Shown: positions 50,843 through 60,207 of the stretch, piece by piece
Numbering within the stretch: the first letter of the stretch is position 1
Layout: the number at the start of each line of letters is the position of its first letter
NCBI RefSeq assembly: GCF_900168195.1
Contig: NZ_FUYX01000019.1
Span: forward strand, 21,360-85,359
Direction of reading: 5' to 3'
From: Allobosea thiooxidans
Lineage (GTDB): Bacteria > Pseudomonadota > Alphaproteobacteria > Rhizobiales > Beijerinckiaceae
DNA length: 64,000 bases
Position numbers and translations under genes: made by a program
The notes under the pieces: model-generated
The model's input: the letters and a program-made list of their open reading frames with translations, nothing else
What the model was told of the DNA's origin: nothing
Database searches by the model: none

Positions 50843-51724
50843 ATGCGCTACGTTCAGCTTCGCGCCTTCCACCAGGTCGCTCTCTCCGGCGGCTTCTCGC
50901 GCGCCGCCCGCGACCTCAATCTCACGCAGCCGGCCCTGTCGGACCAGGTCCGGCGCCTGGAGGAGGCCTATGATGTCGCGCTGTTCAGCCGGCAACACCG
51001 GCAGGTCGCACTGACGCCGGCCGGAACCCGGCTGCTCGCAGTGACGCATCGGCTCTTCGACGCCGAAGCCCAGGCGCTGGAACTCCTGCAAGAGGAACGG
51101 GCCCTGCGCGCCGGAGCCCTGCGGATCGTCGCCGATTCCGTGCAGCACGTCCTGCATGTCCTGCCGCCCTTCCGTGCGCGCTATCCCGGCATCCGGATCA
51201 GCATCCAGGCCGGCAATACCCGCTCGATCGTCGAGGCGCTGGCGAATTACGAGGCCGATATCGGCGTGATCGGCGAGCCTGTCGACGAGCGCCCCTTCGA
51301 GGTGCTCGCGCTCAACGTCTCCGCCGTGGTGGCCTTCGCCGCGCGGACGCATCCTGCCGCCGACCGTCCGAGCCTGTCGCTGGCCGATCTGGCACAGTGG
51401 CCGCTGATCATGCGCGAGCAAGGGTCGCGCACCCGGCAGATGCTGGAGCAGCAGGCGCTGGCGCTGGGCATCGAACTGCCCTTCGCCATCGAGGCGGAGG
51501 GACGCGAGGCCGTGCGCGAGATCGTCGCGACCGGTGCCGGCATCGGCTTCGTCTCGGAAGCCGAGTTCACTCCCGATCCCCGGCTGGTCATGATCCGGCT
51601 CGCCAGCGCCCCGATCCGGATGCATGAGAAGCTGATCTGCCTGAGGGAGCGCAAGGGCAGCAAGGCGATCCACGCCTTCTTCGGTGCGGCGCGCTCGGTT
51701 CAGCCGCCCTCCCCGGCGGGCTGA
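50843..51724 (+). CDS. LysR family transcriptional regulator
   Basis: 293 aa. Winged HTH QLRAFHQVALSGGFSRAARD with LTQPALSDQVRRLEEAYDVA, and a LysR substrate-binding domain (GALRIVADSVQHVLHVLPPF). It is divergent from the PLP enzyme and presumably controls it. The protein resembles the LysR group tied to aminoethylphosphonate catabolism (family impression, not searched). The effector is unknown. Confidence 0.93.
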   Translation: MRYVQLRAFHQVALSGGFSRAARDLNLTQPALSDQVRRLEEAYDVALFSRQHRQVALTPAGTRLLAVTHRLFDAEAQALELLQEERALRAGALRIVADSVQHVLHVLPPFRARYPGIRISIQAGNTRSIVEALANYEADIGVIGEPVDERPFEVLALNVSAVVAFAARTHPAADRPSLSLADLAQWPLIMREQGSRTRQMLEQQALALGIELPFAIEAEGREAVREIVATGAGIGFVSEAEFTPDPRLVMIRLASAPIRMHEKLICLRERKGSKAIHAFFGAARSVQPPSPAG

Positions 51725-51842
51725 GCATCCACCGGTGCCGGCCGACCATGATACAAACTTGCATCGACTGGCTGCGATTGCAGCGCCTGTTTCGTCCGGC
51801 CTGACCTATGTCCCCATCGGAGCTTTCTCGAGGACCCTGCCG

Positions 51843-53006
51843 ATGCCCGAACTCGATCTTGCGGATCTTCAGGCCGAAATGACGGAATGGCGGCGCCATC
51901 TGCACGCCCATCCCGAATTCGGCTTCGAGGAGAAGGCAACCGCGGCCTTCGTCGCCGCGAAGCTGCGGGTATTCGGGCTGGACGAGGTCGTCGAAGGCGT
52001 GGGCGGCACCGGCGTCGTGGGAACGCTGAAGCGCGGCAGCGGCAACCGCGCGGTCGCGCTGCGCGCCGACATGGACGCGCTGCGCATCACCGAGCAAGCG
52101 GAGCACGCGCATCGCTCGCAGTCGCCCGGCCTGATGCATGCCTGCGGCCATGACGGCCACACCACCATGCTGCTGGGCGCTGCCAAGCTGCTGGCGGCGG
52201 AAGGCGGCTTCGACGGCACGGTGCGCTTCCTGTTCCAGCCGGCCGAGGAATGGGGGCGCGGCGCGCTCGCCATGCTGGAGGACGGGCTGATGGAGCGCTT
52301 TCCCTTCGATGAGGTCCATGGCCTGCACAACATGCCGGGCCTCGCCATCGGCCGGTTCGAGACGCGCGCCGGACCGTTCATGTCGGCAGAGGACAATTTC
52401 GAGATCGTGCTGCGGGGCGTCGGCGGCCACGCCGCGCGCCCACATTCCGGCAACGAGGTCCTGGTCGCCGCCTGCTCGCTCGTCACCAGCCTGCAGACGA
52501 TCGTGTCGCGGCGCCTGAGCCCGGCCGACATCGCCGTGGTCTCGGTCACCGAGCTCCTGACCGACGGCACCCGCAACGCCCTGCCGGGCACCGCGCGCAT
52601 CCTCGGCGACGCCCGCAGCTTCCGGCCCGAGGTCAGCGCCGAGATCGAGCGACAGATGGGGATCATCGCCCAGGGCACGGCGCAGAGCTACAATCTCGAG
52701 GCCAAGCTGCGCTACACGCGCGAATTCGTGCCGCTGGTGAATGACGAGGCGCTGGTGCAAGAAGCGCTCGCCGCCGCCCGTACCGTGCTGGGCGACGATG
52801 GCGTCGCCGTTGCCCGCGAGCCGATGACCGGCTCGGAGGATTTCGCTCGCTTCCTCGACCATGTGCCCGGATGCTTCGCCTATGTCGGGAATGGCGAAGG
52901 CTCGGCGCCGCTGCACAATCCGAACTACGACTTCGACGATGCGGGGCTGATCCACGGCGCGCGCTATCACGCCGCCATCGTGCGCCGCAGGCTCGCGCCG
53001 GCCTGA
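51843..53006 (+). CDS. M20 peptidase/amidohydrolase (hippurate hydrolase / N-acyl-amino acid type)
   Basis: 387 aa. M20D features: WRRHLHAHPEFGFEE, LRADMDALRI, HACGHDGHTTMLLGA, FQPAEEWGRGALAML and the conserved HNMPGLAIG. Metal-dependent, cytoplasmic, likely cleaving N-acyl amino acids or indole-3-acetyl conjugates. The ATG at 51843 is preferred over longer in-frame readings that overlap the lysR stop. 118 nt separate it from lysR, so a separate promoter or readthrough is possible. Confidence 0.93.
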   Translation: MPELDLADLQAEMTEWRRHLHAHPEFGFEEKATAAFVAAKLRVFGLDEVVEGVGGTGVVGTLKRGSGNRAVALRADMDALRITEQAEHAHRSQSPGLMHACGHDGHTTMLLGAAKLLAAEGGFDGTVRFLFQPAEEWGRGALAMLEDGLMERFPFDEVHGLHNMPGLAIGRFETRAGPFMSAEDNFEIVLRGVGGHAARPHSGNEVLVAACSLVTSLQTIVSRRLSPADIAVVSVTELLTDGTRNALPGTARILGDARSFRPEVSAEIERQMGIIAQGTAQSYNLEAKLRYTREFVPLVNDEALVQEALAAARTVLGDDGVAVAREPMTGSEDFARFLDHVPGCFAYVGNGEGSAPLHNPNYDFDDAGLIHGARYHAAIVRRRLAPA

Positions 53007-53012
53007 ACATCT

Positions 53013-53076
53013 GGAACCACCGCTGTCATTCCGGGCTCTTCGCTGCGCGAAGCCCTGGAATGACAGCGGTGGTTCC
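53013..53076. terminator. Large bidirectional hairpin between convergent genes
   Basis: Perfect 20-bp arms (GGAACCACCGCTGTCATTCC / GGAATGACAGCGGTGGTTCC) around a 24-nt centre that can also fold (GGGCT...AGCCC). It lies 7 nt after the M20 gene and 24 nt from the stop of the minus-strand propeller gene. The CTGTCATTCCGGG core also resembles a dispersed palindromic repeat. Confidence 0.85.
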
Positions 53077-53100
53077 GTGTCAAATCAGCCGGCTCCGGAT

Positions 53101-53739
53101 TCAGGCGCGCGGCGGCCGCCTCACGGCGCGGATCGTGCTCTTGTCGCCGCTGCCGCAGAAGAAGAGCTCACCACCATCCGATTCGAGCCCGGACAAGCCC
53201 GTTCCGGCCGGCATGAGCAGGCTCTCGCGCACCTCGCCGGAGACCGGGTCGACCCGACGCAGCTCGCTCTCCTCGCCTTCCCAGGTGCCGTGCCAGAGCT
53301 CGCCGTCGACCCAGGTCACGCCGGTAACGAAGCGGTTCGACTCGATGGTGCGTAGCGTCCGGCCGGTCTGCGGGTCGATCTGATGGATCTTCCGATCGCG
53401 GTACTGGCCGACCCAGAGCGAGCCCTCGGCCCAGGTCAGGCCGGAATCGCCGCCGCCGCCCGGCGCCGGGATCGTCGCCAGCACGGTGCCCGTCTCCGGG
53501 TCGAGCTTCTGGATCCGGTCCTCTGCGATCTGATAGAGGTGCTTGCCGTCGAAGGCCGTCCCGGCATGGGCGGGCACTGCGATGCTCCGCAACACCTCGC
53601 CGCCCGCCGGATCGAGCTCGTTCAGCCTGTCGCCGGAGGCGAACCAGACATGCCGGCCGTCGAAACTGACGCCATGGATCTTCTCGACACCGGGAAACGG
53701 GCCGTATTCACGGGCAACGTCTGCATCTGATCTCGTCAT
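53101..53739 (-). CDS. Beta-propeller protein (Vgb/PQQ-repeat-like)
   Basis: 212 aa from ATG 53739 (GGAGCGAG upstream). Repeated WxxG/DP-type blades: IHGVSFDGRHVWFASGDRL, NELDPAGGEVLRSIA, QKLDPETGTVLATIP, LWVGQYRDRKIHQIDPQTG, GVTWVDGELWHGTW. This is a Vgb-like/glutaminyl-cyclase-like propeller with no signal peptide. It is 35 nt downstream of the HTH regulator on the same strand. Function unknown. Confidence 0.82.
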   Translation of the reverse strand: MTRSDADVAREYGPFPGVEKIHGVSFDGRHVWFASGDRLNELDPAGGEVLRSIAVPAHAGTAFDGKHLYQIAEDRIQKLDPETGTVLATIPAPGGGGDSGLTWAEGSLWVGQYRDRKIHQIDPQTGRTLRTIESNRFVTGVTWVDGELWHGTWEGEESELRRVDPVSGEVRESLLMPAGTGLSGLESDGGELFFCGSGDKSTIRAVRRPPRA

Positions 53740-53774
53740 TGCTCTCGCTCCATGAGATATCGGATGAAACCAGC

Positions 53775-54998
53775 CTAGCCGGTTGCCCAAGGGCCCGTGA
53801 GTAACAAGCCCGTCGCGAGTCCGGGCATCGGCGGCGTCGTCCAGCGGCGGGCCCGCCCCTGGCCATAAGCCTGGATCTTGCCGGCCGCGGCCAGCGCCTC
53901 GAGCGCCCGCTGCACGCCGCGCTGGCTCGTCCCGAGCGCCAGCGCCAGCGCGGAGCTCGACCAGGGCTCGCCATCAGCGAGAAGCGCCAGAACCGCGGCA
54001 TGCCCCTCTTCCTCCGGCCGCGCCAGGACGAGCACCTCGCGCGCCGGGCGCGGTACCAGCAGGAACCCTTCCCGTGTCGCATTCACGCGCGCGACCGGCT
54101 GCAGCTCCGCGCGCAACCGGCCGATCTCGACTCGCAGGCGCGCCCGGTGCGATTCATCAGTCAGGCGGGAGCCGAAGGCCCGTGCGATGAGCGCGCCGCG
54201 CGGCACATCCTCCGGCCAAGCCTCCCCGAGCGCCCGGGCCAGCGCGAAGAGCACCGGGCGCGTCGCCAGCGAGATCGATCGCTCGCCGCCGCGCACCAGA
54301 TGGCGGCAGGCATCGACCACCAGCGCCTGCGTCGCTTGCAGCGCCTCGACCTCCTCGATCGACAGGGCGCGTGCGGTTCCTCCTGTGATCAGCCGTCCGG
54401 CCGGAGCATCGAGCAGAAGGTGGGCGGTGCCGATCTCGGCGATCAGGGCCGGGATGCCGGCCCGCCGTGCGGCATTGGCAGCGGCAGCGAGCGCTTCGCG
54501 CGCGGCCTTGGCCTGCAGCCGACGCAAGGCGATTCCGGCCTCGGCCAGGCCCCGGACGGCCTGCAACGCCGGCGGCAGCGCCGCCGCCGGCCCGGAAGCT
54601 CCCAGCGCCTCCTCCGCCGCATCGAGGCGGCCGAGCAGCAGGAGGCGGCGCGCTTCGACATGGCGCGCATGGGCGGCGTTCACCCGGTCGCCATGGTCCT
54701 CCAGCACCGCGGCGGCCGCGCGCAGCCGCGCCGCCGGCCAGTTGAGCTCGCGCGCAGCCAGCGCGATCTCGGCTTCGGCAACCACGCAACGTGCCCGCGC
54801 GACCGCCTCCCGCGCCCCGAAGCCCTGCGAGGCACGCCGCAACAATTGTCGGGCCCGGGCGAGGTCGCCGAGCTGCGCCATGGCGATGCCGCGCAGGGCC
54901 AGGGCCGGTGGGTCGCCGCGCAGCGCCACCCGGTCCAGCGCGCCGAGCGGATCACCCGCGCCGAGCGCCCGCGCCGCAGCCGTGATCAGCGAGTCCAT
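53775..54998 (-). CDS. TPR-like/winged-helix regulatory protein
   Basis: 407 aa from ATG 54998 (MDSLITAAARALGAGDPLGA); longer readings extend over the divergent gene start. N-terminal two thirds are Ala/Leu-rich helical repeats of TPR character (ARARQLLRRASQGFGAREAV). The C-terminal third has a LRVEIGRLRAEL region and a winged HTH (SSSALALALGTSQRGVQRAL). A likely regulator of the co-oriented propeller gene and/or the divergent DUF899 operon (119-nt gap). Family level only. Confidence 0.8.
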   Translation of the reverse strand: MDSLITAAARALGAGDPLGALDRVALRGDPPALALRGIAMAQLGDLARARQLLRRASQGFGAREAVARARCVVAEAEIALAARELNWPAARLRAAAAVLEDHGDRVNAAHARHVEARRLLLLGRLDAAEEALGASGPAAALPPALQAVRGLAEAGIALRRLQAKAAREALAAAANAARRAGIPALIAEIGTAHLLLDAPAGRLITGGTARALSIEEVEALQATQALVVDACRHLVRGGERSISLATRPVLFALARALGEAWPEDVPRGALIARAFGSRLTDESHRARLRVEIGRLRAELQPVARVNATREGFLLVPRPAREVLVLARPEEEGHAAVLALLADGEPWSSSALALALGTSQRGVQRALEALAAAGKIQAYGQGRARRWTTPPMPGLATGLLLTGPWATG

Positions 54999-55117
54999 TC
55001 GAATCCCGCCAAACTTGTCACTCCCACCGTCCGGGACTTCCGCAATAGCACTGATCGCGACGCCGCATCGAGAAGCGAGCGGCGGCGCGAAGACACCCTG
55101 CGACAGGAGCAAGGACG

Positions 55118-55897
55118 ATGACGTCACACACCGTCGGAACGCGCGAGGAATGGCTCGAGGCGCGGCTCGCGCTGCTCGAAGCCGAGAAGGAACATACCCG
55201 GCGCGGCGATGAGCTGGCGCAGCGGCGCCAGGCATTGCCCTGGGTCCGGATCGAGAAGGATTATCGCTTCGATACCGAACAAGGCGAGGCCTCGCTGGCG
55301 GAACTGTTCAAGGGCCGTTCCCAGCTCATCGTCTATCATTTCATGTTCGGGCCGGACTACGAGGCCGGCTGCCCGTCCTGTTCGGCGATCGCGGACGGCT
55401 TCAACGGCTCGGTGACGCATCTCGCCAACCACGACGTCATGCTCTGGGCCGTGTCGCGCGCGCCCCTCGCCAAGCTCCTCGCCTTCCGTGAGCGGATGGG
55501 CTGGCGCTTCCCCTGGGCCTCCTCCGGCAACAGCGACTTCAACTTCGACTTCAACGTCTCCTTCACCGAGGAGCAGGAACGGACGAAGGGGGTCGACTAC
55601 AATTATCGACACCAGCCGAAATTCGAATGGCGGGATGGCGGCAACGAGATTGAGCGCGCTTTCGCCGCGATGGCGGGAGTCTCGGCCCCGATCTATCACC
55701 GCGACAGGCCGGGCATGAGCGCCTTCATCCGCGAGGACGGCGCGATCTACCATACCTATTCCAGCTATTCGCGCGGCGTCGACGGCGTCTGGGGCATGTA
55801 TGCCTGGCTCGACCGCGCGCCTAAGGGACGCAACGAGGCGAATGGCCCCTGGTGGCGCCACAACGATCGCTACGAGGCCGTGCGGACCGCGCCATGA
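55118..55897 (+). CDS. DUF899 family thioredoxin-like protein
   Basis: 259 aa matching DUF899 (thioredoxin-like fold): RGDELAQRRQALPWVRIEKDY, LIVYHFMFGPDYEAGCPSCS (CxxC), MGWRFPWASSGNSDFNFDFN and FIREDGAIYHTYSSYSRGVD. Function not established. Its stop overlaps the DUF2182 gene start (ATGA). It is the first gene of a pair divergent from a regulatory protein. Confidence 0.92.
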   Translation: MTSHTVGTREEWLEARLALLEAEKEHTRRGDELAQRRQALPWVRIEKDYRFDTEQGEASLAELFKGRSQLIVYHFMFGPDYEAGCPSCSAIADGFNGSVTHLANHDVMLWAVSRAPLAKLLAFRERMGWRFPWASSGNSDFNFDFNVSFTEEQERTKGVDYNYRHQPKFEWRDGGNEIERAFAAMAGVSAPIYHRDRPGMSAFIREDGAIYHTYSSYSRGVDGVWGMYAWLDRAPKGRNEANGPWWRHNDRYEAVRTAP

Positions 55898-56637
55898 CGG
55901 TCGTCCCGAGCGGAAACCGCGGGGAGGAGGCGCGCAGCGGCACTGTGCGCCTCCTCAAGCCGGCCTTCTTCGGCGTCAGCGCCGTGCTTTTCACTGCCGC
56001 GGTCGCGGCGACGCTCGCTCTCTGCTCGGCGATGGCCGGGATGGGCGAGGTGCCGATGGCGGGCGGCTGGACGATGTCGGGCGCCTGGCTGCCGATGTGC
56101 GGGCAATCATGGTCCGCCACGACGGTTTCGTTCCTGCTGATGTGGCTGGTCATGATGGTCGCCATGATGCAGCCACCGCTGACTCCCGCCCTGTGGCGCT
56201 TTAACGAAGCTCTCAGAACCTCCGGAACGCCGCACCCCTATCTCATGACGATGCTGGCCGGCATGGGCTACTATGCCGTCTGGGCTCTCGCCGGCATTGC
56301 CGTCTTCGCCCTCGGAGCCATGCTGGCCTCGGCTGCAACGCAGTTTCCGGCGCTGGCACGGGGCCTGCCGGCGGCAGGCAACGGCGTCGTGCTGGCGGCC
56401 GGCGCGTTTCAGCTGAGCCGATGGCTGGGAGACACGTCGGAACAGTGCGGCAAGCAGCGAAGCGAGCGACTCCCGCCGGGCACGGCATGGCGGCACGGCT
56501 TGCGCCTCGGCTGCGAGTGCTGCCGTTCCTGCGCCGCCCCGATGGTGATCCTGATTATCGGCGGCGTGATGGACCTGCGGCTCATGACCGGTGTGACGGC
56601 GCTGATCACGGCCGAGCGCCTCGGTCGCAGCGCATAG
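55894..56637 (+). CDS. DUF2182 integral membrane protein
   Basis: 247 aa, about five to six TMs, with the DUF2182 signatures FLLMWLVMMVAMMQPPLTPA and the Cys-rich CECCRSCAAPMVILIIGGVMD. This family is called predicted metal-binding membrane protein. Coupled to the DUF899 gene by a 4-nt overlap; the pair is likely one functional unit, role unknown. Confidence 0.9.
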   Translation: MTVVPSGNRGEEARSGTVRLLKPAFFGVSAVLFTAAVAATLALCSAMAGMGEVPMAGGWTMSGAWLPMCGQSWSATTVSFLLMWLVMMVAMMQPPLTPALWRFNEALRTSGTPHPYLMTMLAGMGYYAVWALAGIAVFALGAMLASAATQFPALARGLPAAGNGVVLAAGAFQLSRWLGDTSEQCGKQRSERLPPGTAWRHGLRLGCECCRSCAAPMVILIIGGVMDLRLMTGVTALITAERLGRSA

Positions 56638-56820
56638 TCGGCTCCCGTCGGAAAAACGTCAAAGAAGCCTTCATTCCCCGAAATCAGGTGTTCAAACCAC
56701 GAGATACCCGCCATGAGGTGCTCTTGTGCGCGGAAGATTTTTCGCGTCATGGTCCCGGAAAGGCCGCCGGCAGCGCTACCGCTACGCCGGCTCACCATGA
56801 GCTTGCTGACCGGGTCCGGA

Positions 56821-57858
56821 ATGGTTTCTGTAGCGCTGAAGACGGTTTCGAAGAGCTGGGGCGGCGCCGCCGCCGTCGATGCGATCAGCTTCACCGTCGA
56901 AGGCGGCAAGCTCGTCGCGCTGCTCGGCCCCTCCGGCTGCGGCAAGTCGACGACGCTCCGGCTGATCGCCGGGCTGGAGGAGACCAGCAGCGGCACGATC
57001 GAGATCGGCGGGCGGAATGTCACCCATGCCTCGCCCTCGCAGCGCGGCATCGCCATGGTCTTCCAGAACTACGCGCTGTTCCCGCATCTGAGCGTGGCAG
57101 AGAACATCATGTTCGGGCTCAAGGTCCGCAAGGTCTCGCGGGCCGAGCGCGACGCGCGCCTCGCGCGTGCCGCCTCGATCCTCGGCCTCTCCGCCCTGCT
57201 CGAACGCAAGCCCTCGCAACTCTCGGGCGGCCAGCAGCAGCGCGTCGCGCTCGGCCGCGCCATCGTCGCCGAGGCGCCGGTCTGCCTGATGGACGAGCCG
57301 CTCTCCAATCTCGACGCCCAGTTGCGCGTCGAGATGCGCCGCGAGATCCGCGAATTGCAGCAGCGGCTCGGCATGACCATGGTCTATGTCACGCATGATC
57401 AGGTCGAGGCCATGACCATGGCCGATCAGGTCGTGCTGATGCGCAACGGCCGGATCGAGCAGGATGCCCCGCCGGACGTGCTCTATGAGAACCCCGCGAC
57501 GATCTTCGCGGCCCGCTTCGTCGGCACGCCGCCGATGAACGTGCTGCCGCTTGCGACCGTGCAGGCGAAGGGCGGAGCAATCACGGCTCCATCCGATCTC
57601 GATCCCGCCAGCCTCGCCGTCGGCATCCGCCCGGAGATGGTCGAGATCACCGGCAGCGGCGTCGCCGCCGATGTCGTCGCAGTCGAGTATCTCGGCTCAG
57701 ACACGCTGCTTGAAACCCGCATCGACGGCCATTCCTTCATCGTCAAGCGGCCCGGGAAAGTGCGGGCCACAGCCGGCGAACAGATCTACATCACGTTGTC
57801 ACAATCGGCGCTGCACTGGTTCGACCAGGCGTCGGAACGGAAGGTGGTTCGCAACTGA
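56821..57858 (+). CDS. ABC transporter ATP-binding protein, CUT1/UgpC type
   Basis: 345 aa from ATG 56821 (in-frame ATGs at 56797 and 56713 are possible). Walker A GPSGCGKSTTLRL, Q-loop MVFQNYALFP, signature LSGGQQQRVALGRAIV, Walker B CLMDEPLSNLD, H-loop YVTHDQVEAMTMA, and a C-terminal TOBE/MOI domain. It powers the 57912-61067 transporter. It precedes the receptor by 53 nt. Confidence 0.96.
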   Translation: MVSVALKTVSKSWGGAAAVDAISFTVEGGKLVALLGPSGCGKSTTLRLIAGLEETSSGTIEIGGRNVTHASPSQRGIAMVFQNYALFPHLSVAENIMFGLKVRKVSRAERDARLARAASILGLSALLERKPSQLSGGQQQRVALGRAIVAEAPVCLMDEPLSNLDAQLRVEMRREIRELQQRLGMTMVYVTHDQVEAMTMADQVVLMRNGRIEQDAPPDVLYENPATIFAARFVGTPPMNVLPLATVQAKGGAITAPSDLDPASLAVGIRPEMVEITGSGVAADVVAVEYLGSDTLLETRIDGHSFIVKRPGKVRATAGEQIYITLSQSALHWFDQASERKVVRN

Positions 57859-57911
57859 ACCGGCCGGAGCGTCGGGCGTTCGGACCATCCCAACAAGGGA
57901 GAGAGGACATC

Positions 57912-59204
57912 ATGGACAGGCGTGAATTTCTTGGCGGCACCGCCGCCCTTTCGGGCGCGACCGCTCTTCCCGGCATCGCCCGGGCGCAGAGCACCACCGA
58001 GCTCTCGTTCTTCTATCCAGTCGCCGTCGGCGGACCGATCACCAAGCTGATCGACGCCTATGCCGCCGGCTTCGAGAAGGACAACCCTTCGGTCAAGCTG
58101 AAGCCGATCTATGCCGGCACCTATCAGGAGACCATCGTCAAGGCGCTGACCGCGCATAAGAGCGGCACGCCGCCGGTGCTTTCGGTCCTGCTCTCGACCG
58201 ACATGTTCACGCTGATCGACGAAGAGGCCATCGTTCCTTTCGACGACTTCATCAAGACCGAAGAGGACAAGAAGTGGCTCGCCGGCTTCTATCCCGGCTT
58301 CATGGAGAACAGCCAGACCGGCGGCAAGACCTGGGGCATCCCCTTCCAGCGCTCGACGGTCGTGCTCTACTGGAACAAGGACCTGTTCAAGGAGGCCGGA
58401 CTCGATCCGGAGAAGCCGCCGAAGACCTGGGCGGAACAGGTCGAGTTCGCGCAGAAGCTGACGAAGCGCGACGCTTCGGGCAACGTCACCCAATGGGGCA
58501 TCCAGATCCCCTCCTCCGGCTTCCCCTACTGGCTGTTCCAGGGGCTGACGACGCAGGCCGGCGCGATCCTTGCCAACAGCGCGGGCGACAAGACCGACTA
58601 TGCCAATCCCGGCGTGGTCGAGGCGCTGCAGTACTGGGTCGACCTCGCGCAGAAGCACAAGGTGCATCCGCCCGGCATCGTCGAATGGGGCACCACGCCG
58701 CGCGACTTCTTCGAGAAGAAGGTCGCGATGATGTGGACCACCACCGGCAACCTGACCAATGTCCGCGCCAACGCCAAGTTTCCCTTCGGCGTCGCGGTGC
58801 TGCCCGCCGGCAAGAAGCCGGGCAGCCCCACCGGCGGCGGCAATTTCTATCTCTCGAAGAAGGCGACCAAGCCAGAGCAGGAAGCCGCCTTCAAGTTCGT
58901 GCGCTGGATCACCACGCCCGAGCGCGCCGCCCAGTGGAGCATCGACACCGGCTATGTCGGGGTGACGCCGGCCGCATACGAGACCGACGCGATGAAGAAA
59001 TACGTCGCCGACTTCCCGCAGGCGATCGTCGCGCGCGACCAGCTCTCCAGCGCGGTGGCCGAGCTCTCGACCCATGAGAACCAGCGCGTCACCAAGGCCC
59101 TGAACGACGGGCTGCAGGCAGCACTGACCGGCACCAAGGCGCCGCAGAAGGCGATGGAGGATGCGCAGGCCGAGGCCGAACGCATCCTGAAGCCCTATCG
59201 CTGA
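57912..59204 (+). CDS. ABC transporter substrate-binding protein, family 1 (UgpB-like)
   Basis: 430 aa, twin-arginine leader MDRREFLGGTAALSG ending near IARAQS. Family 1 features: IPFQRSTVVLYWNKDLFKEA, PKTWAEQVEFAQKL, GIQIPSSGFPYWLFQG, RAAQWSIDTGYVGVTPAAY. The sequence with the STVVLYWNKDLF and EWGTTPRDFFEKKVAMM motifs is close to UgpB-type receptors (sn-glycerol-3-phosphate or its diesters). It is separated from the permease genes by a palindromic repeat. Confidence 0.92.
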   Translation: MDRREFLGGTAALSGATALPGIARAQSTTELSFFYPVAVGGPITKLIDAYAAGFEKDNPSVKLKPIYAGTYQETIVKALTAHKSGTPPVLSVLLSTDMFTLIDEEAIVPFDDFIKTEEDKKWLAGFYPGFMENSQTGGKTWGIPFQRSTVVLYWNKDLFKEAGLDPEKPPKTWAEQVEFAQKLTKRDASGNVTQWGIQIPSSGFPYWLFQGLTTQAGAILANSAGDKTDYANPGVVEALQYWVDLAQKHKVHPPGIVEWGTTPRDFFEKKVAMMWTTTGNLTNVRANAKFPFGVAVLPAGKKPGSPTGGGNFYLSKKATKPEQEAAFKFVRWITTPERAAQWSIDTGYVGVTPAAYETDAMKKYVADFPQAIVARDQLSSAVAELSTHENQRVTKALNDGLQAALTGTKAPQKAMEDAQAEAERILKPYR

Positions 59205-59224
59205 GCCTTCCTGATGAGGTCAAA

Positions 59225-59316
59225 CCGTCATTGCGCGGAGCGTGAGCTCCGAAGCAATCCAGGGGCGGCAGAGCGCCACGTCCCCCTGGATTGCTTCGCT
59301 TCGCTCGCAATGACGG
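59225..59316. repeat. Palindromic intergenic repeat (CGTCATTGC family)
   Basis: 92-bp near-palindrome: outer CCGTCATTGCG / CGCAATGACGG and inner CGAAGCAATCCAGGGG / CCCCTGGATTGCTTCG around a short centre. A repeat class typical of Bosea/Bradyrhizobium-like genomes. It lies inside the transporter operon between receptor and first permease, where it may stabilise upstream mRNA. Confidence 0.88.
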
Positions 59317-59328
59317 GGAGCTGAACCG

Positions 59329-60207
59329 ATGACGAACCGCGCGACCGCGACGATCCATGGCTGGCTGCTCCTGCTGCCGGCCATGGCTTGCCTGGCCCTG
59401 TTCACGCATTGGCCCGCGGTCGCGAGCTTCATCGAAAGCTTCTACTCGACCCCGAAGGCGCGCCGCCCGGCGCGCTTCATCGGGCTCGATAACTACCAGC
59501 AGATGCTCGCCGACCCGATCTTCTGGAAGGCGCTGAGCAACAATCTCTGGTTCGCGCTCGGCACGATCCCGACCTCGATCGCGCTGGCCCTGCTGATGGC
59601 GGTCTGGGTCAACGACAGGATCGCGGGGCGCACGCTGGTCCGCATGGCCTTCTTCACGCCGACGATCCTGCCGATGATCGCGGTCGCCAATATCTGGCTG
59701 TTCTTCTACACGCCGCAATACGGCCTGCTGGAGCAGATCACCGGCCTGTTCGGCGCGCGTTCGACCAACTGGCTCGGCTCGCAGGACACCGCGCTCTACG
59801 CGATCACCATCGTCGCGATCTGGAAGGAAGCCGGCTTCTTCATGATCTTCTACCTCGCGGCGCTGCAGGCGATCCCGCCCAGCCTCGGCGAGGCGGCGGC
59901 GATCGAGGGCGCCTCGCGCTGGACCTTCTTCCGGCGCATCCAGTTCCCGCTGCTGATGCCGACGACTTTGTTCGTGCTGATCAATGCCGTGATCAACGCC
60001 TTTCGCATGGTCGACCACGTTTTCGTCATGACGCGCGGCGGCCCCGACAACGCCACGACGCTGCTGCTGTTCTACATCTACCAGGTCGGCTTCGGCTTCT
60101 GGGACACGGCCTATGCGGCGACGCTGACCTGTGTGCTCCTGGCGCTGCTCGCCCTCGTCGCCTTCGTCCAGTACGGCTGGCTCGAACGCAGGACGCATTA
60201 CCAATGA
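59329..60207 (+). CDS. ABC transporter permease, UgpA/MalF type
   Basis: 292 aa, six TMs, with the CUT1 EAA loop in GEAAAIEGASRWTFFRRIQFP and N-terminal TM (LLLLPAMACLALFTHWPAV). Its stop overlaps the next permease start (ATGA). Partner of the 60204 permease, the 56821 ATPase and the 57912 receptor. Confidence 0.95.
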   Translation: MTNRATATIHGWLLLLPAMACLALFTHWPAVASFIESFYSTPKARRPARFIGLDNYQQMLADPIFWKALSNNLWFALGTIPTSIALALLMAVWVNDRIAGRTLVRMAFFTPTILPMIAVANIWLFFYTPQYGLLEQITGLFGARSTNWLGSQDTALYAITIVAIWKEAGFFMIFYLAALQAIPPSLGEAAAIEGASRWTFFRRIQFPLLMPTTLFVLINAVINAFRMVDHVFVMTRGGPDNATTLLLFYIYQVGFGFWDTAYAATLTCVLLALLALVAFVQYGWLERRTHYQ

